Assembly (NCBI GenBank): GCA_023101885.1
Contig: JALPQD010000401.1
Coordinates: 186,001-250,000, forward strand
Length of the DNA: 64,000 bases
Direction of reading: 5' to 3'
DNA from: Typhlomys cinereus
Taxonomy: Eukaryota > Chordata > Mammalia > Rodentia > Platacanthomyidae
A model generated the notes under the pieces. The model saw nothing but the letters and a program-made list of their open reading frames with translations, did not search any database and was not told where the DNA came from. Positions 34,501-46,830 of the stretch are shown here, piece by piece. Numbering within the stretch: position 1 is the stretch's first letter; every line of letters begins with the position of its first letter. The position numbers were made by a program, and so were the translations under genes.

Positions 34501-36887
34501 GTTCCATCTAAAATATGTTTTCTTTCTCTGTTGCATGCAGTTAATTTTTGTTTTGTTCATGACAAACATTTGCCATACTTAAATTTGGGCTATAACAAGG
34601 CAACGAAATAGATTTACATGCAAGGGAACACTAAAGATAGAGGGAGAGAGAGAGAGAGAAAAAGAGAGACAGCTTTTCAATCTCAAATACTATGTGCTTT
34701 CATTTCATTTGCTTTCATTTCATTTTTAATCAGGGTTTGAAGGTAGATGATTAATCTTAGTTGCCTGTTGAGGTAATCTTTATTCATACTATTCCATGGC
34801 TATCTCAGGATTGCGCTTGATCTAGAATGCTGGTGGACAGACTTCTAACATGAAACCAATCTTTCCATATAAAAATAGACTCGGGAATATCAGAAAGAAT
34901 AAGTAAATTTTGGGTTATCATTTTAGAAAAGGTTCTCTTATTTTTATTTTTTACTTTTGGTTCAATTTTACCCTTTTCTGTTGAATTCTAACACAGCCAA
35001 GATACACTCATTTAAAGATGAGTAGCTCTCCTCAGGGTCAGCTGCTTCATTTCATGGCAACTAAATTTATCAAAATATGTCAAAATAACATATTACAGGG
35101 ATGTGTGACCCTTGAAACCTCTATAAAGAAAAAGCTAGTAGTAAGTAGTTCAAATCTTTTAAATAATGTCATTCTAACAAGAAAGAAAATGTCATGTTGT
35201 TTGTTACTTTTTATAACATCATAACCAAATGACATTGGTGTTGGGACCTGGGGACCTTAAACATTTGTTGAGTGAATGAATGGATGGATTTTGTTACATT
35301 CTGACCTTCAATAAGAAGGAAGACTAAGGGAACTGAACATATTAAAGCTCTAAAGAATGACTCTGAATTCTCAAAGTTGTAATAATGAAATTGACATTTG
35401 CTCAAAATATATTGCATCATTTAAAAAAGATACCCCAATAAATCATTAGCAGGCGGCCTCGTTTTCCATAATACCTTTTGCCTCTCCATGCTGTCTTAGG
35501 AAATTCATTCTTCATTCTTGAATCTTCCTTCTACTCTTGTCAAAAGGTGTATTACAGACTGGGATGGTGAGGCCAGTGCACTCAAAATCTCTTTCAGCTA
35601 GGATATGCAGGTCATTGCATAGACAAGGACCTTGAGATTTCGCTCAGGTGTCTATTACAGCCACCCATTTTTACAGATTCTCTCCTGAGTTCAAATGCCT
35701 GCAACTTGATTTTCAGACTTGCTTCACCTTTAATCTCAATTCTCTTTCTGTGAGCCCTCTAGAAGCATTATCAGAATCTTAGCAGGGGGAAAAGCAAACA
35801 GACTCATAAGCTAACCCACAGCCTTCAGATACGATACTCAGTAAGGCAGCAGTTAGTAAATCATTATGAGAGAGAGAGAGAGAAATTAGCTGTACTTAAA
35901 CTTTAAATCATTCCAAGTTCCACAAAAAGGACACTAATTTATCAGTTGCCCTCCCCCCCACCTCCCGTTCTTTCTTCCAAATTCCTTAGCAGGCACTTCC
36001 TTCTGTGACCAGAAAGCAAAAATAAAATTCAGATCAGACTTCATATTGTATCCCAGGCAGCTTGAGTAATGGTTTTAAAGCTTATTGACTGAAAAGCTAT
36101 GTTTTTCTAGAGAAAAGCCTTAGGTCTGCCTGCAAACATGTATTTGCTGTGAGCTCAAAGGACTTCCTTCCTTTAAAGGGAATTCTGGACAGGTCAGCGT
36201 CATAAAGGTGGTATGGTTAAGAATCAGAGATAGCTACAATAGCTGGGTAAGGCTGGTTGAACATCCACTAACACTTTGCCTCATTAAAAAAAAAAACCCT
36301 CAAATTTAACTTGAAAATAGTCATCTTCTTGAATATATCTTGTCTCATGAAAGGTCAGTGGGGGTGAGCATGGATGAAATAGACTGTGTCTAGTCAGTTA
36401 AGCAGCATCCCCGCTATTCCTAAGTGTCCAAGCCAGTATTTGTCATGTGTGCCACTCACAGAAAGTTTCACGTGAAGTGGCCCATGCTCTTGTTTCAACT
36501 TTTTCCTGTTAGGTTTGGAGAATGGGCCCTCTTTCAGAAAATGAACCCCCAGGCTTGGTTCTTCTGAGGCCAGGTAGCAGCAGAGGGCAGTTCCAGATAA
36601 TCAAGAGCAGTCCAGATAAACACAGCAGAGGCTTCTGATAACTGCAAATTGCTTCATTCTCGTAGTGGCATTCTGACGAATGGGGTAAACACATCAAATG
36701 AAAGGAAGAACAAGCACGGAGCCAGGGAAACTTGTCTTGGCTCCTAGCAACGGCTGCTTCCAGTGTTCAAAGGTCTTTCCTAGCACGCCTTTCTGTGTGG
36801 CTAAGGGCCATGCAGAATGGGTGAATCAGGACATTTTTGGTCTAACCTGTAGACCACAAAGCTGTCCTTTATCTGATAGGGCACCTG

Positions 36888-36889
<2 letters not shown>
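34501..36889. other. Mostly unique sequence
   Basis: Short GA runs lie at about 34641-34668 and 35871-35884. The phrase aacatttgttgagtgaatga at about 35260 is a possible L2/MIR trace. Frames of up to 80 codons have no recognisable domains. Confidence 0.5.

Positions 36890-36947
<58 letters not shown>
36890..36947. repeat. (CT)29 microsatellite
   Basis: A perfect dinucleotide run of 58 bases, without a recognisable SINE head beside it. Frames through it (36698-36997, 36801-37169) are artefacts. Confidence 0.97.
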
Positions 36948-36949
<2 letters not shown>

Positions 36950-37764
36950 GGTAATGTCTCAGGAGACATTCAAGGGCCCACAAACAACAAACAGTAGCAA
37001 ATGCAGTTCTTCTGTTATAACACAATGTCTGTGAGAAAACAGTACCTGTTCCAACGTGAGTTTTCAGAAGTGTATTTCCTTTCATCCCAGCCTCCATTTC
37101 CACTTTAATCGCCCCAGGAGCTTTGGCTGAAGTTCTCTTCCCTTTTGGGACAGGACCCAGGATCTGCATTCAATATTCCACAGAACAATTAACCACATCC
37201 CCTTCCATGTGCACAGTGCTGTTGCATTTCAGTTCATCAGAGTTGGGCGACAAGGACCCTGACCCATCCCTCTCCTCACATGGGTACATACGGGGGGCAG
37301 CCTGGTTTGATTGATAAATACATACTCTGAGGAAAATATCATGGTGAACATACTAGCATGGACGGTCAGATGAGCACGTCTTCAGTTACCAACTTACCCT
37401 CAGACTTGTCTATATATTACTGGTAGTGCATAGGGGTCATGTCTGCTTTTAAATCCCTATAGGGTTTAAAAGTTACTGGTGCTAGACAAAAGTAATAAAG
37501 TAATGAAGACAATAATGATGACGGCATGGTTGTGCATTTAATGATCTGTTGGGTATGATGCTTGTTTCCGTGTCTGGAACATGATGGAGCCACCTGGAAA
37601 ACCTTTCCCCTGGTGGCAGTGTGGGGTCCCAGCTGTACCTGGCCCAGTACCTGGACATCATGGGGAAGAGCACTGAAGCAGAACCTTCTGGATCTTGGAG
37701 GCACGAAGTCTTTCCTTTCACTGGGCCTTTCTAATAAGGACTTCTCAGTCATCCCGTTTTGCCT
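36948..37764. other. Unique sequence, no gene seen
   Basis: Frames of 79 to 111 codons at 37417-37752 lie on both strands of the same stretch and show no known domain. Confidence 0.5.
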
Positions 37765-37950
37765 GTGGATTTCTGCCCTGGGGTTGAAACCTTTGCCTCA
37801 CAAGCAAAGGGATCCGAGTCGAATTCCAGATCCCACATAAAAATGCCAGGCAGACATGGCCAGAGCCTACAATTCCTGCCCTAGAAGATACAAGTTTAGG
37901 AAACACCAGAGCAAAGCAATAAGGTAATAGAGCAATCCAAGATAATTCCA
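37765..37950 (+). mobile_element. B2-superfamily SINE, lineage-type body
   Basis: gggttgaaacctttgcctca and gatccgagtcgaattccaga are the tRNA-derived part. The body (aatgccaggcagacatggcc, aattcctgccctagaagata, aggaaacaccagagcaaagc, tagagcaatccaagataatt) matches the reverse complement of 47880-48160. The first part of the head is decayed. This body is not murine B2. Confidence 0.7.
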
Positions 37951-38339
37951 GGCCATTTCTTCATGTAAAAGCTGTTTTTTATTTTTTTTACATTCCAGTA
38001 ACCAGTTATTCCACTGTAATTGATGGCACTTGCATACCAGAGCCTAGACGCTCTAGTAACAGAATTAAGAAGAGATGAGAGGCTAACAACAGAGCTGGGG
38101 CAAGGATGAGGAGATGCCTTTGAAAGAAGACACATAACGGGCAGAAATGCAAAATAAAAGTTTTCCTGGGCTATGGAAATATTTGGATATATGCATATGT
38201 GTGTGTATCACATTTATTTTTGATATGCCATATTGTACCACCAGTAGGAGAAATAAAAATAATTTTGTTTACTCTTTTTGAACTAAGACATAGTTTGAAT
38301 ATTTTCTTCCTTGTTGCCTTAAAACATATTCTGCCTGTG
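37951..38339. other. Unique AT-rich sequence
   Basis: No feature recognised. Confidence 0.5.
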
Positions 38340-38700
38340 AACGAATGCGCATGAGACAGGTAGACATCATTTCCCCCCTTTGGACTCCCATTTCTGCCCT
38401 TGTCATGACTTCAGCATCTCTGACGCCGGCACAAAGGCAGGAGTCGAGGCAGCGTTAACCTCCTGCGCATCCCCATCAGCCGCGGTGGCTTGATCCGCAG
38501 GCTTATCCCTAAGCCTGCTCCAGCGGTCAAGGGCTTTTATCTAAAGCCTGTGCCTCACACCTTTCTTCACTCTGCAGCCTGGGACAGCTCGTCAGTCACC
38601 AGCTGGGCGCTCTAGTGATTACACAGAAAATAAGTTCTCCATAGGAACTCCTAAGATAATGACTTCGCCATCCCCTTTCCCTTAAGATGCCTCGTGGAAG
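38340..38700. other. Repeat-free, relatively CpG-rich patch
   Basis: It contains gacgccggcacaaaggcagg, gagtcgaggcagcgttaacc and catcagccgcggtggcttga within about 120 bases, a CpG density well above the rest of the window. No known repeat or open frame explains it. It may be a small regulatory island or an old decayed element. Confidence 0.35.
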
Positions 38701-40227
38701 GACCTTTTATTTTTGTGGATATAAAAAGCTAACTGTCCGGTTTAAAGGCGAACGTCTGCGTGACCATCGCATTAAGGACTGTCACTGTTACTTCTGGGGA
38801 AATGAGAGCCAAGGAAATAGGGCTTCACCACCATGAGATCGCTGGTAGGTGCTGGTTCCCAACATGCTAGTTTGACAATGCAACAGCCCAAGTGCAGTTA
38901 AAGATGGGGAAAAAAATTCCCTTGTGCTCCTTTTCTTTGAGAGTCACACATGGATGAGTCACGAAAGGGGCCCAAGAATGTACATCAGATGATTCTAGTG
39001 TGAGCGAGCCGGGATCCTTGGTTAAACCAAGAAGGGGACTTTCTCTGCTAAAGTCACAGTCAGCAGGCCATGTCCCCTCACATGCACATCCATCATTTAC
39101 AGCGTAACCAGGAAGACAGTAAGGTTTCCCTTGGAGGGAGTGATGTTAAAACTATCCTGTGGCACCAACATTACCCACACACCCTCTTGTGCCTCCTTGG
39201 TTCTAAATACCACACTGCGATAGATGAAAACGAAGAAAGAATATTGTAAATATGTCGAACGCTGAGAAAAAGACCAGAAATGGAACCAGCAGGTGGAACC
39301 AAATGGAGGCACTCCTGGATTCAGTATTAAGACAGAAGCCAACAAGGTTGGACTCTGCAGGGTGACACCCAAGGCTTATAACGCCTGTGTGAATGGGTTC
39401 CAGTGAGAAGGAAGAGGGAAAGAGAAAAAAATGACCCTAACTGTTGCCTCCCAAGCCAAGTGTCTGAAGGCAGCTGTGCGGAATCAATGCAGCTCCCAGC
39501 CCAGATGTGAGTCCAGATTCTTCCTGGCTTGGAGTTCACATTTAAAGTTTTTCTAGTCTCTAGTCTCGGGACAGAAAAAGAGCTCCAAGGTATCAGCTCA
39601 AGATGTCGTTAGGAAATGAGATGTGGAGCTTTAAGAGAGAAGAGGAGTGAAGAAAGAGAATGAGGACTGTTTCTTTTTAATAGTGATTATTATTCTGGCA
39701 GTTCTATGCATGAAAACAATGAGATTATATCTTTTTCACCCCGTGGTACAATCTCCTCTTCCTTCCTCATTCCAATCAGTTTTCTTCTTGCCTTCATTTT
39801 TTTGTTTGTTTGTTTGTTCATTTGATTGATTGGTTGGGTGTTTTGTTTTGTTTTTGGCATATGTGGCCCTCTGAATTTCTTCTAGGTTGTCTGTATTGTC
39901 GAAGCACCTGTGCGCTTGCTGGATCATGTACCTCATATCAGTAAATGGACTACTGAAGAAGTAGCTCTCTTTCTGCCACCCAGCAACAACTCTTAATAGT
40001 GTCTCCGAGAATGTGATGCTTTATGCGTTCTTCTTTGCATGGTGAATTGGTGGTCAGCCAATTTTTGTGTAGGTTTTATGAAAATAAACATAGCTGCAGT
40101 GAGTTCATGAGTATGACAGCCCTGTCATGTCTAGAAGATGCTATCTGGTCACCCCCCCCTACACACACACACACTCTTTCGTTCTTACTGCCACCTCTTC
40201 CTTGAGATTATTTTTTTCATAATGAGT
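38701..40227. other. Unique sequence
   Basis: A TTTG-rich run lies at about 39801-39858. Possible weak MIR text is at about 38795-38830. No gene seen. Confidence 0.5.
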
Positions 40228-40384
40228 ATGAAAATTCAGGCAAAGTGACGCAGTCAAATAATCCCTGCACACCAGAGGTAAAAGCTGGAGGATCAGTAGT
40301 TCAAGGACATATTTGGCTATACAGGAAGCTTTTAAGACTTGTCTTGGCTAAGTGAGAACCTGTCTCAAAAAAAAAAAAAAAAAA
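40228..40384 (+). mobile_element. B1/B4-like SINE with 18-base A tail
   Basis: tcaggcaaagtgacgcagtc, then ggatcagtagttcaaggaca and gtgagaacctgtctcaaaaa, follow the 7SL-derived B1/B4 body. The A run is at 40367-40384. Confidence 0.7.
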
Positions 40385-40904
40385 GCAGAAGAAACAGTTA
40401 TTGATTTCATGACTTCTTTATATTATATTTATATTTAGGAATTTCGATCCACATGCTCATTTTCTTTGAGTGAATTCATAGGATATGAAACAGAAATAAT
40501 TAGATACAAATAAATACCTTTGATAACCTTAGCATGGTCAGACAAACCATGTCTATAACAAGGAATTATAAAAACAAAATAAGGCAAGAAGAGACTAGAT
40601 GAAAAAGGACCACTAATACTTTGGAAAATGTGTTTCTTGAAATTAAAAACATTAATAGATAAAATATACTCTAGATTCAGCATAGTTGGGGAAAAAAAAA
40701 TGACTTGAAAAGGAGGATTAAGGAACAGAACCAGAATAGAGTTTAGAACAATGAAGAGACTGGAGAGGGAAGTTAAAATAATGAGCTATACAATGTAATA
40801 TAAATATCAAAAGTTAAACAAGCAAAATCATGTGTATGCATGGGCAGAGGGAAACCTAGTATTAGTATAAAGAATATGCAGGTATTCTTATTGCTGCCAT
40901 CATT
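40385..40904. other. AT-rich unique sequence
   Basis: No feature recognised. Confidence 0.5.
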
Positions 40905-41010
40905 GTTTCTATTACTGGTAATTCAGGGCATAATTCAGGGCATTTGACCTGGAACTTTGCAGATGCTAGGCAAATGCTCTTCCTCTGAGTGCATTCTCAG
41001 TACTTTTGAA
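40905..41010 (-). mobile_element. ID-type SINE fragment
   Basis: On the plus strand gcagatgctaggcaaatgct and cttcctctgagtgcattctc match the reversed ID body (gtagaggaag ... gcattt ... agcatct). It also contains a local duplication of ttcagggcat. Confidence 0.5.
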
Positions 41011-43220
41011 CTAACCTGCAGGAGAGTATTCTAATTAAATCTGTGTGATTTATCGTGTGGCTACTTAAAATCTTTGCCATTTTCTACAACATATAAAAAA
41101 AATGTATTCAGGAATCACACATATACCCAGAGGGACCAAATTCACAGGGTGTCATCAGGGATAAAGGTACACAGTGAATATCGGCTTTACATTTACTTTC
41201 AAATGTCCAAGGACATAAAGAATGACTTACTGTTGATCTGGGCCACCTCACCACATTTTAGCCTTCATCATTGTCTAAACTAGTAGGACACTTCCTGCCT
41301 CGAATGGGCATCAGAGACACACTTGTTAATCAGCATAGTATTTCAACATCTTTTCATGTTGCATAAGCCTGAGGATTTCAGGTAGGCCTGGATGAGAAGA
41401 GAGAGGAAAAGTCTGTTTCTCTTTGCTTCTTCCAATGTGGTCAGAAGGCAGGAGTCTCCTGGCACAGCCCAATGCCTGGGCATATCATCATTCCAAAAAC
41501 AAATACAGCATTTCAAATGTCGGAAATGTGCTGTAGATTTTTTGGCAGTGGGAACAAAGTCAGTTTGACTTTCATGTCTTTAAGAAATACATAATGTTAT
41601 GACCAAAATTAGTTCTCTAGAATGATTTTGCTCTGAATTTGGAAAGAACTAATATACATCCATTATGTTATATTTGTGAACCCGCTGACTGGCAGCCATG
41701 CCTGAATATTTCTTTTTACTAGAAATCAACTTTCATGTATTCATTTATTCACTTGGCATGATAAGAGAAACAGACAAGAATGAGAAAATGCATAAAACAC
41801 TTAAACTGATGTAAAGCAAGTTAATTAGCATAGAGGAATCATTGACCTATGTTTTTAGATGGGACTGTGTAAACTATCATATATGAGTACTGTAAGTGCA
41901 CCAAATTGCCAATGTGTCAAGAAGTAGGAAAATTTAACTTTCCAAGAAATGTAAATATATATTTATTATATACATGAAATTTATCTATGTATTTCACAGT
42001 AAAAATTGGCACTTCATGTAGACCATTTGTTTTATAATTTTGACCTGATGAATTTTTGTTTTGTTTTTCATTTTACCTTATATGGTATAGCTATTCTAAG
42101 CCATTCGCAGTCATTTAAAAGGAGTTGTTTGGCACGTGTGTCATCCTGAGACACGTTATAATAAATCCAATCCCTAACCTCCCCCAACATACCATATGTT
42201 AAATTAATTAAAAATAAAACTTTTAACTGTACTTGTAAAAGTACCAAGAAATTGTCTCAACTAAAAAGCACCTGGAGCCCATGTTTGAGAATCCCCGTGG
42301 CTAGCTGCTATAATATTTGTGAAAATTTGAATAATATAGGAAATGGGGAGTCTTAATTCCCATCCCCAAAGCAGTTGCTTTCCTCTCATTAGAGTCTCCA
42401 TTCAAAGATCCAGAATGCATCTTTACTTTCAGCAGCTGCTTAAGATGTTATTCGAGTTAACGTGTGGTTGAGCTTAGTCATATAAAACCTTTGAGACATC
42501 AAGGAATGTGATATTCCTGACCAGCTGCAAAAATGGTAACCTCGTAGGAAAAAAAGAGAATGTAACAGAATAAGAAGGAGGCAGTGAGTGTATTAATCTT
42601 ATTCTTCCTTGTGTTTTTCCTCTCATATTACTTTCTTTAAAAAAGGAAAAAAAATCACTAATAGAACACTAACCTTTAAAAGTTCTTTGAGTCAAGTGAT
42701 TTTTCATAATCAGCCTGTCTTGTGATTGTTTTTTTATTTCAGCTTAACATTTCTTTTGATTTCCTGCTTTTTTTCAAAGTACTTAAAAGATTTTTTTTCT
42801 CCTGAGTTCAGTGGAGGTTAATAATTCATGACTTAAATAAGGTCACACTGATGATATGCGTGTGACCAAAGCAAAACTACTCTTGGGGCCACAACTGATT
42901 TCCCAAGACAACTGTAAGAAAATTGTTTCTCAATAGAATTTATTGTAAAATAAAAATGCTATCTGCACAACTATGCAAAGCATGGTCTTATCCATGTTTT
43001 TGCCTGTTAAAGACATGAAAAGATTTCATTACTCAAGGAACATCCAAGTCTGCAAACATTATTCAAAAAATTAGCTACATTACATTGATAGACTACATTG
43101 CTGCATAAATATTTAATTTTGGTGAAAATCTTGTCATACAGCAGTTTATTGGTATCAATGAAAAATTATTGAATTTGAAGGTCGTGAGGCTCTATTGTAT
43201 AGTGAATTGCATGCATAGTA
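41011..43220. other. AT-rich unique sequence
   Basis: About 2.2 kb without a recognisable gene or SINE. The longest frame (69 codons, 41074-41283) has no known domain. Confidence 0.5.
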
Positions 43221-43523
43221 TGTATCGCCGTTATTCTTCTGTTGCTGAGAAAATATACCATAATCCAAGCAACTTTAGAGAGAAAGGTTTTATTATTTTG
43301 GCTTAATGTTAAAGGGGGTTCAAGTCTGTTATAATGGGAATACATCGTAGAAGGCGAGAAGAAAAAAGGAATGGGGCCTGAGTTCCCATACCTTAAAGTC
43401 TGTCGACAGAGATGTGCTTCCTCCAGCAAGACTGTATCTATGAAAGGTGCCATAATCTTCCCACTCAGCCCCAACAACTGAGGACCAAATATGAGCCTGT
43501 GAGTGACAATCTACATTCAAACA
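43221..43523 (-). repeat. MaLR/ERVL-type solo LTR
   Basis: On the minus strand it reads tgtttgaatgtagattgtca, then ttgctggaggaagcacatct, ccaaaataataaaacctttc (polyadenylation signal), gttgcttggattatggtata and a CA end (cgataca). Same general layout as the other LTRs. Diverged, with no duplication seen. The 103-codon frame inside it is not a gene. Confidence 0.65.
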
Positions 43524-43714
43524 TTGCTAATATGCTACTACAGAAATCCAAAAATAGTGAATAACTCTTCAACTTTACTGATAATAATCTATAAATTATG
43601 ACATTGTAATGTTTATTAGTTTCTTGATAATCGAATATGGGAAAAATAAATAATTTTAAAAGTTAATCATTTTACTGTCATAATATCACATCTTTATTTT
43701 GTATAACTTTAAAA

Positions 43715-43912
43715 ATACTTTGTTTATGTATCTGAAAAAGAGTTTTGAGAGAGCAAGTGTGTGCATGCCATTGACATGTGTGGAGATCAGAGAACAAGCT
43801 TTGGAAGTTGATTGTCTCCTTTCACCATGTGGTCACTAAGCGATCAAACTCAGGTCTCCAGGTTTTCATGGAGGCGCCATTATCCACTGAGCTCTATTGC
43901 CAGCCTTCATAT
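43715..43912 (-). mobile_element. B2-superfamily SINE
   Basis: On the plus strand gagagagcaagtgtgtgcat, gcgatcaaactcaggtctcc (reversed B box) and gagctctattgccagcc (reversed head). About 200 bp. Confidence 0.7.
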
Positions 43913-45104
43913 TGTATAAATTTTGCTTGATATTTTTTAGTGTTGCTAGCATTAATAGGTAGAACAATAATAGAAAAAAATCATCAAATACAGACTTGTA
44001 GATCTAAAAATATTCAGTGTCATACAGAGACCTAGAAATCATCTTGAGAGAAAAAATTGTCAAGTTCTTATCCCCAAGGGTCAAGAAACAAAGATAAAAA
44101 TAGACATTTCCTACATGGCAGGTATATTTTCATATTGTATGTAAGCGAAATGTGAGAATCCACTCTGTAGGAAAAAAGTCAATGAAAAAGCCAGAAAGTA
44201 AATCATTTTGATCTTTTCTTTGTTTTTTTTTTTTTAAACACAGCTCTTTGGAAAAGCTGATGATTGGAGATAAATTTCTTGTTTTATATGAGTGCCTGAT
44301 ATCTGTATATCTCTGTAAAACTAAACTTTACATCTCAAACATTGAATTTATACCAGGGATCTGCACACACATGATTTTTTAAATACTCCTAATTTTGAAG
44401 AAAGAACTATAATTTTGCCCTAAATTGTAATAAAAATGAATCATGATATTATTATTTCCAAAACATTTATCTGTGCAGGTGCTCACATAAAAATGAAAGC
44501 ATACTTCAGGATTTGCCTTGGGAACAGATGTTTTTGAAAATATTGGTGAACAAAGAAGCAGGCCAAAAAAGTAGGAAAACATGTGAATCCTAACGTATTA
44601 TAAGCTGCAGATGGGGAAGCTGCTAGAGAAAGCAGAGCAGCCACGGATGGATGCTGCTTTCAGGTGACGGTTCACTTTCCTTGTTCTGTTCTGAAGCTAT
44701 CAGATCTGAAGAGCCGTCTACACCGAGCAGCATTTGTTCCAGTATAGAACTGCAGTGCTTGTTGTTTATTTAGACAATAGGTTTCTGAAATTTGCTAGGG
44801 GTCCAGGCAGAAAGTCTCAAACCTGAGTCATTGTTAGGGCTTGAGATAGGGTCCTACAAGCTAGTTCCAGGACTTGGTGCATGGAGAGGGACAGGATAAC
44901 TTTAAAATTAGTTTGCAAGAATGGACATTGGACTCAGTCCCAGAGCATGGAATGGTCTTTGGCCTTCGACAGCCATCACACCCACTTCTTACTCTTTGTT
45001 AGAGATAGGCATGAAAGCTGCAATACGGACATAAGTAAGAAAACAATTGAAAATATGGTCTGAGAAACAGAAATAATCTTCAAGCAATGCTGACAATTCT
45101 CATT
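43913..45104. other. AT-rich unique sequence
   Basis: No gene or clear repeat. T runs lie near 44223-44235. Confidence 0.5.
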
Positions 45105-45234
45105 TACCAATCTATAGAGATGGCACAGCGGGTAGGGGCTCTTGCCACCAAGCCTGACAATCTGAATTCTATCATCAGAATCCACATGGTAGAAGGAGAA
45201 AACCAAGTCAAGCAAGTTGTCCACACATACACAT
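45105..45234 (+). mobile_element. B2/B3-type SINE leading into a GATA array
   Basis: tatagagatggcacagcggg, then ctcttgccaccaagcctgac and ccacatggtagaaggagaaa, match the B3-type text agagatggctcagcgggtaa ... cacatggtggaaggagagaa. The body ends acacatacacatg before the GATA run. Confidence 0.75.
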
Positions 45235-45305
<71 letters not shown>

Positions 45306-45324
45306 GACTAGATAGATAGATAGC
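45235..45324. repeat. (GATA)n microsatellite
   Basis: About 17 GATA units uninterrupted to 45304, then gact and a few more units. It has grown from the 3' end of the SINE before it. Confidence 0.97.
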
Positions 45325-45409
45325 TCACTTATAGGTGAAATGATTTTAGATTTGTATTGTAAATAAGAACCATCATAGTAAATACATTGTGGACATATTA
45401 TGTTGGCAT

Positions 45410-45560
45410 TATGCTAAAAGCCACATGATCTTATTTAATTTCTACACTAGCCTTTGAAATAAATAAAGCTCTCATTTTTCAGGTAAGAAACCTGTTAAAT
45501 TGTCTGTGATAGAGCTGCAATTTGAATAAGTTTGCCTAGTTAGTACAGTCTAGACTGTGT
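45410..45560 (+). repeat. MIR fragment
   Basis: tgatcttatttaatttctac, then ctcatttttcaggtaagaaa and agagctgcaatttgaataag, follow the MIR order (atctcatttaatcctcacaa ... ggctcagag ... cagagctgggattcgaa). Confidence 0.55.
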
Positions 45561-46449
45561 GCTCTGTAGCCTCTGTTTTGATTAGATTTCTAATTTTCAT
45601 GAATGTAAATTGGGTAATCTGAGAGGTAGACATTCCATTGTTAGGGGATAAGAGAGAGTTTGAATAATACTGGACTTCAGCTGAGGTGACTCAGAGTGAC
45701 CTTTCTAACTACTCCATGACTGACCAAAACTTATGTGCATATTTATTAAGCACATCTATAAACTCTTATTATACTGGCAAACACTTATTTTTGTCACAAC
45801 AGAGCCACTAATTGGAGTGGCAGGACTCCTGGGAAAAATTCTGTGAAGTGAGCTTTGTCTAGAACTCTACAGATCCTTTCAAAAAGTCAAAAGTAGAGCA
45901 CAGCTGTGATTATTCCACCTAGAAGGTGGATAAGTCAGTTGAGAGACAGTAGGTTCTGGGCAATTAGAGGAGCTGTAACTACCAGGAGGGAGAACCCTGT
46001 GGGCGTGGTTACAAACCACGAGCATTTCGATGAGGATTGCTAAGTGGATCTATACCAAATTCCAAGTGTGCCCAGAAAATGCTGGCATGATGATATGCTG
46101 GGTCAGAGCCATTAGAGCTTCTCAGTCAATCAACAGTATTAAAATCTGTATGTTCATTTGTTTGTTTAAATTTGGTCCACTTAGAATACATTCATCAGTG
46201 TAGAGAAGTAAGGCATTTCATGTCCTACACATTAATTATCACTTTGAAATCATTTGTTTATCCCCAACATTGTCTTCTGAATACAACTGTATTCGTTTAA
46301 ATAAAAAGAAATGTTGAATGACATAGGGGTAACAGGTTCCCAAAGATTTGGAGAATGCTATCATTGGACTTGCAGAGTAGCTTGCAGACAAATTGGCAAT
46401 ATGCATGCAATGTGAGCAGAGAAGTGACATTTAAGAAAAACAGTGAGAC
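45561..46449. other. Unique sequence
   Basis: A 7-bp stem (cgtggtt aca aaccacg) lies at 46004-46020. No gene seen. Confidence 0.5.
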
Positions 46450-46830
46450 TTGTCCTTACCAGACCTGCATAATGACTGACATACCAACATGCCCCATAGA
46501 CTATAGAGGAACTCAAGAGAGATAAGAACATACAGGGGAAATCTTGGGGACTAAAGTTGGATGAATGAAGGGAAATGCCCCTATCAGTGGGATGGCTTGC
46601 AGGGAAGCAACTTTGTATGCCACAAGAGGCTTAAATCCCCACAAGAGTAGACAAGCCAGAGGAAATCCTGGGGCCCATAGAAGCAGGCAGGGAGGAGGGT
46701 GGGAAGGAGTGGGATGGTTTGATGAAGGGAAAGGGGAAGGATGGGAGAAGGGGGGGATGGAGGGAAGCAAGGATGAGTACTCAATATGCTTGTAAAACTA
46801 GAAAAATAAAATAAGGAAAAAAAAAGAAAA
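46450..46830 (+). mobile_element. L1-like LINE 3' untranslated tail
   Basis: accagacctgcataatgact, then a G-rich purine stretch (46680-46770, e.g. agggaggagggtgggaagga), then ttgtaaaactagaaaaataa and an A-rich end. A G-rich polypurine tract followed by an AATAAA-type poly(A) end is characteristic of L1 3' ends. No ORF2 coding sequence is attached. The subfamily is not assigned. Confidence 0.55.

Noticed and set aside
36698..37169. Frames of 99 and 122 codons with Ser-Leu or Arg-Glu repeats
   Set aside because: They are produced by the (CT)29 microsatellite.
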